Shown here piece after piece: positions 61,926 to 64,000 of a stretch of 64,000 nt of DNA. The stretch is from positions 386,001 through 450,000 of the forward strand of contig NZ_CP125098.1 in NCBI RefSeq assembly GCF_030020805.1. The letters are read 5' to 3'. The notes below the pieces were generated by a model. That model searched no databases, had not been told where the DNA came from, and saw only the letters and a list, made by a program, of their open reading frames with translations. The translations under genes were made by a program, and so were the position numbers. The first letter of the stretch is position 1. Each line of letters starts with the position of its first letter. This stretch comes from Paenibacillus sp. RC67. GTDB taxonomy: Bacteria > Bacillota > Bacilli > Paenibacillales > NBRC-103111.

Positions 61926-62099
61926 ATGGAGGATGGCTGGTGGTGGCGCAATACCTGCAAAGCAAATCAAAACCTATTTTTGAGGAGGAAGTTCTATGAA
62001 AGAACGTGTGTTAACAGGAGATCGAATTACTGGCAAGCTTCACCTTGGTCATTACGTCGGAAGCTTAAAAAATCGGGTGGAGCTGCAGCATCAATATGA
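61926..62099 (+). CDS. Trp-rich leader ORF overlapping trpS
   Basis: An ORF of 57 codons, with AGGGAGG (61911-61917) 8 bases before its ATG. It begins MEDGWWWRNTCKANQN: three consecutive Trp codons occupy 61938-61946. It runs through the trpS ribosome binding site (61983-61990) and stops 104 bases inside trpS in another frame. Active translation would sweep the trpS start region; stalling at the Trp codons would leave it free. This parallels the rtpA leader peptide of Bacillus subtilis, which also has a T-box plus three Trp codons. The function is inferred from layout. Confidence 0.55.
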   Translation: MEDGWWWRNTCKANQNLFLRRKFYERTCVNRRSNYWQASPWSLRRKLKKSGGAAASI

Positions 62100-62979
62100 A
62101 ACGTTTATTTTGCTAGCGGATGTGCAGGCGCTAACTACGCATTTTGAAAATCCGCAGCTAATCCGGGATAATTTGAGAAATGTAGCTCTGGATTACCTTG
62201 CCGTAGGCATCGATCCTGCGAAGGCAACGCTTTTCATCCAATCAATGATCCCGGAAATTGCCGAGCTTACGGTGTACTTCTCCATGTTCGTCACCGTGAA
62301 CTCGCTGCGTCACAACCCAACGATTAAGACGGAAGCCAAGGAACGCGGATACGAGGATATGTACTACGGTTTTCTTGGGTATCCAGTCAGTCAGTCGGCG
62401 GATATCGCGTTCTGCAAAGCGACGTTAATTCCTGTGGGGGAGGATCAAATCCCGCATATCGAGCAGACAAGAAAAATCGTCCGGAGGTTTAACGATTTGT
62501 ATGCCCCGGTGCTTGTTGAGCCGAGAGCTCTTGTAGGAGAGCGCCTGGATGGATTGGATGGCGGGAGCAAGATGAGCAAAAGTCTCGGTAATGCAATCTA
62601 TCTCGATTCGTCTAAGGAAGAGCTGACGGATAAAATCAAAAAAGCGAAGACAGACCCGAGCCGTGTTCATAAGTCGGACCCTGGTCATCCGGATATTTGC
62701 CCTATATATGGCTACCATACCGCTTTTCGCCCAGAAAGCCAGCAGGAGATCCATGAGAGCTGCTCCAACGGGCGTATTGGTTGTGCTGATTGCAAGAAGC
62801 TGATTACTGATTCGATGAACGAGCTGCTGGAACCGATCCGAGAGCGTAGAGAGCAGTATGCAGCTAAAAAGGGATTTATGGATGAGATACTCATCTCTGG
62901 TACGGAGAAGGCACGAGCTATTGCAAAGGAAACAATGCTGGAGGTACGTGAAGCTATGAATATCCAATATTTTAAATGA
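61996..62979 (+). CDS. trpS: Tryptophanyl-tRNA synthetase
   Basis: A 327-residue class Ic synthetase that charges tRNA-Trp. The HIGH-type motif is GKLHLGHYVGSLKN (about 11-24) and the KMSKS motif GSKMSKSLGN (about 192-201). The TIKTEAKERGYEDMYYGFLGYPVSQSADI segment (in parts) fits the tryptophan pocket. GAGGAGGAAG precedes the ATG. It is controlled by the T-box at 61549 and possibly by the overlapping leader ORF. The length is normal. Confidence 0.95.
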   Translation: MKERVLTGDRITGKLHLGHYVGSLKNRVELQHQYETFILLADVQALTTHFENPQLIRDNLRNVALDYLAVGIDPAKATLFIQSMIPEIAELTVYFSMFVTVNSLRHNPTIKTEAKERGYEDMYYGFLGYPVSQSADIAFCKATLIPVGEDQIPHIEQTRKIVRRFNDLYAPVLVEPRALVGERLDGLDGGSKMSKSLGNAIYLDSSKEELTDKIKKAKTDPSRVHKSDPGHPDICPIYGYHTAFRPESQQEIHESCSNGRIGCADCKKLITDSMNELLEPIRERREQYAAKKGFMDEILISGTEKARAIAKETMLEVREAMNIQYFK

Positions 62980-63009
62980 TTGCCAAAAATAGATAATTAA
63001 GATTATAAT
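62980..63009 (+). promoter_or_regulatory. Promoter of the S-box transcript
   Basis: TTGCCA (62980-62985), 18 bases, TATAAT (63004-63009), immediately after the trpS stop. Confidence 0.65.
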
Positions 63010-63028
63010 CAAAATCATAATTGAAAAC

Positions 63029-63146
63029 TTCTCTTATCCAGAGTTCGGCGGAGGGACTGGCCCTATGAAGCCGCGGCAACCGACTTGTTCTTAGCAAGCA
63101 CGGTGCAAATTCCTGCGAGGCGTTAGCAGCCTCGATAGATGAGAGG
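63029..63146 (+). ncRNA. SAM-I (S-box) riboswitch
   Basis: The conserved order is complete: CTCTTATCCAGAG, GGCGGAGGGACTGGCCC, ATGAAGCC then CGGCAACC, CGGTGCAAATTCC, and a closing GATGAGAG that pairs with CTCTTATC to form P1. SAM binding should favour the terminator at 63172. Confidence 0.95.
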
Positions 63147-63171
63147 GACGGACGCGTTGAATAGACACATT

Positions 63172-63196
63172 CCCCCTTTCGTTGGAAGGGGGGTTT
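63172..63196 (+). terminator. S-box expression-platform terminator
   Basis: CCCCCTTT pairs with GGAAGGGGGG, then TTTTT. It ends 31 bases before the NUDIX gene. Confidence 0.92.
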
Positions 63197-63227
63197 TTCA
63201 GTTACCAATCAAAAGGAGAGGGTAACT

Positions 63228-63698
63228 ATGTCTATTCGAGTAAGAGTGGCTTGCATCAGTGTAAAGGAGAATAAGATTGTGTTAATGAAGAAGCTCATTC
63301 GTTCTTATTTTAACTTTGATCAGCTCACACCACCGGGAGGAGGAGTGGAGCTGCATGAAACGTTAGAGCAGGCATGTATCCGCGAAATGCATGAGGAGAC
63401 GGGCTTAATCGTGTCTGACCCGAAGCTGCGGGGGATCATCTCATATATTAACCATACGAACGAGGGTCACGCGGTAACCCTATTTTATGTAAGCACACGC
63501 GTGGAGGGCGAGTTAATCACGATGGAACCGGAAAAGCATATTCCCGAGTGGGTCGACCTGTCGACCTTGGCGACTAACGAAAGGGTTCCTGATTACTACA
63601 GAGCGATGATTGAGCGGTGTTTGAATCGCACGGATGTTTTTAACGCCAATATCGAATGGCTAAAGCCGGACGGACAATTTAGGTGCACGATTCAATGA
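63228..63698 (+). CDS. NUDIX hydrolase under S-box control
   Basis: A 156-residue NUDIX protein with a complete box GGGVELHETLEQACIREMHEETGL (about 42-65; Gx5Ex7REUxEExGU, in parts GGGVELHE and REMHEETGL). It should hydrolyse a nucleoside diphosphate-linked compound. AAAGGAGAGG lies before the ATG. Control by a SAM riboswitch is unusual for this family and suggests a link to methionine, SAM or methylthioadenosine metabolism. Confidence 0.92.
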   Translation: MSIRVRVACISVKENKIVLMKKLIRSYFNFDQLTPPGGGVELHETLEQACIREMHEETGLIVSDPKLRGIISYINHTNEGHAVTLFYVSTRVEGELITMEPEKHIPEWVDLSTLATNERVPDYYRAMIERCLNRTDVFNANIEWLKPDGQFRCTIQ

Positions 63699-63781
63699 AG
63701 CAGAGTATTTTTCATATTACCAAATGAAGGGAAGGTTTTGTTCCGAACGTCTGATCAAGTATCAATGATTTAAGGATGGTG

Positions 63782-64000
63782 ATGGAATTGAAACAACCCC
63801 CCAGCTTTGGTGCGTCGACCTTTTACTTGTTCTACCTGTTTCCAACAGGAATATGCAACTTTATCATAACTATTGTCGGACTGGTTCTGTCCATAGGCTT
63901 CATGCCTCTGTTCATCGGTTTCCCTATGCTGCTGGTTTGGCTCCATGGTGTGAAGTTACTGAACTCAATAGATGCTCGATTGGCGAGAAGACTCCTTGCT
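63782..64000 (+). CDS. Sensor-domain membrane protein, 5' part only
   Basis: An open frame running off the window end: MELKQPPSFGASTFYLFYLF, then a membrane hairpin (FPTGICNFIITIVGLVLSIG and MPLFIGFPMLLVWLHG) and a basic stretch ending RLARRLLA. This is the opening pattern of the 'putative sensor' domain that often precedes histidine kinases or pairs with PadR/LytR-type regulators. The start is ATG 63782 with AAGGA 5 bases before it; the TTG at 63788 is an alternative. Confidence 0.6.
   Translation, partial: MELKQPPSFGASTFYLFYLFPTGICNFIITIVGLVLSIGFMPLFIGFPMLLVWLHGVKLLNSIDARLARRLLA

Noticed and set aside
1..64000. CRISPR arrays, tRNA or rRNA genes, transposase or phage genes
   Set aside because: None was found. 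The only repeated sequences are the hairpin families described, and no open frame carries recognisable transposase or integrase motifs.

Overview
The window looks like chromosome from a Paenibacillus-type Firmicute (inference). The grounds are strong AGGAGG ribosome binding sites, frequent TTG/GTG starts, lipoprotein solute-binding proteins, S-layer and copper-amine-oxidase-like surface proteins, membrane-anchored AraC regulators, T-box and S-box leaders, and CcpA and Fur type sites. I saw no rRNA, tRNA, CRISPR array, phage module or transposase gene.

Layout. 1-2.9 kb: a short-chain dehydrogenase, a ThuA-like protein and a PspC/PspA envelope-stress pair. 3.0-11.1 kb: a GntR regulator and an eight-gene catabolic and uptake operon (HpaB-type flavin monooxygenase, split-barrel flavoprotein, nitrilase-family amidase, DUF2848 protein, cupin, three-part TRAP transporter), ending beside a remnant of a chemotaxis receptor gene. 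11.2-18.7 kb: a 55-residue protein, an ArsB/NhaD-type transporter, a heterodimeric ABC exporter and a secreted CAP-domain protein. 19.0-23.4 kb: a two-component system with two lipoproteins. 23.6-33.5 kb: a glycosaminoglycan-type utilisation locus (YesU-like protein, cytoplasmic PL8 lyase, membrane AraC regulator, LplB/LplC-type importer) with a cre site. 33.8-46.2 kb: two divergent EamA/LysR pairs, a LysR-linked ferric- or phosphonate-type ABC importer with a beta-CASP-like hydrolase, and a LysP-type permease. 46.4-51.4 kb: a Fur-box-controlled cluster with an ornithine-cyclodeaminase-like enzyme, a PLP gamma-family enzyme and a cobalamin-dependent mutase. 51.5-59.7 kb: a HIT protein, an orphan solute-binding protein with a perfect cre site, a TetR/MFS efflux pair, a 57-residue protein, a CAP/SLH surface protein and an AraC regulator. 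60.3-64 kb: an aldo/keto reductase, trpS behind a T-box and a Trp-rich leader ORF, a NUDIX gene behind an S-box, and the start of a sensor-domain protein.

The most unusual structure is a family of six dispersed imperfect hairpins of about 110-205 bp, at about 1.5, 44.1, 56.0, 59.8, 60.1 and 61.4 kb. They share a conserved asymmetric core (CCGCCTTTG on one strand, CAACAGYGGCYGGA on the other) between helices whose sequence changes while pairing is kept. Three copies are bracketed by direct copies of a short palindrome that is different at each locus. One insertion site has an uninterrupted counterpart elsewhere in the window. This suggests a non-autonomous mobile structured element that targets small hairpins such as terminators and duplicates them.

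A second notable feature is the double control in front of trpS: a Trp T-box, then a short ORF with three consecutive Trp codons that runs through the trpS ribosome binding site.
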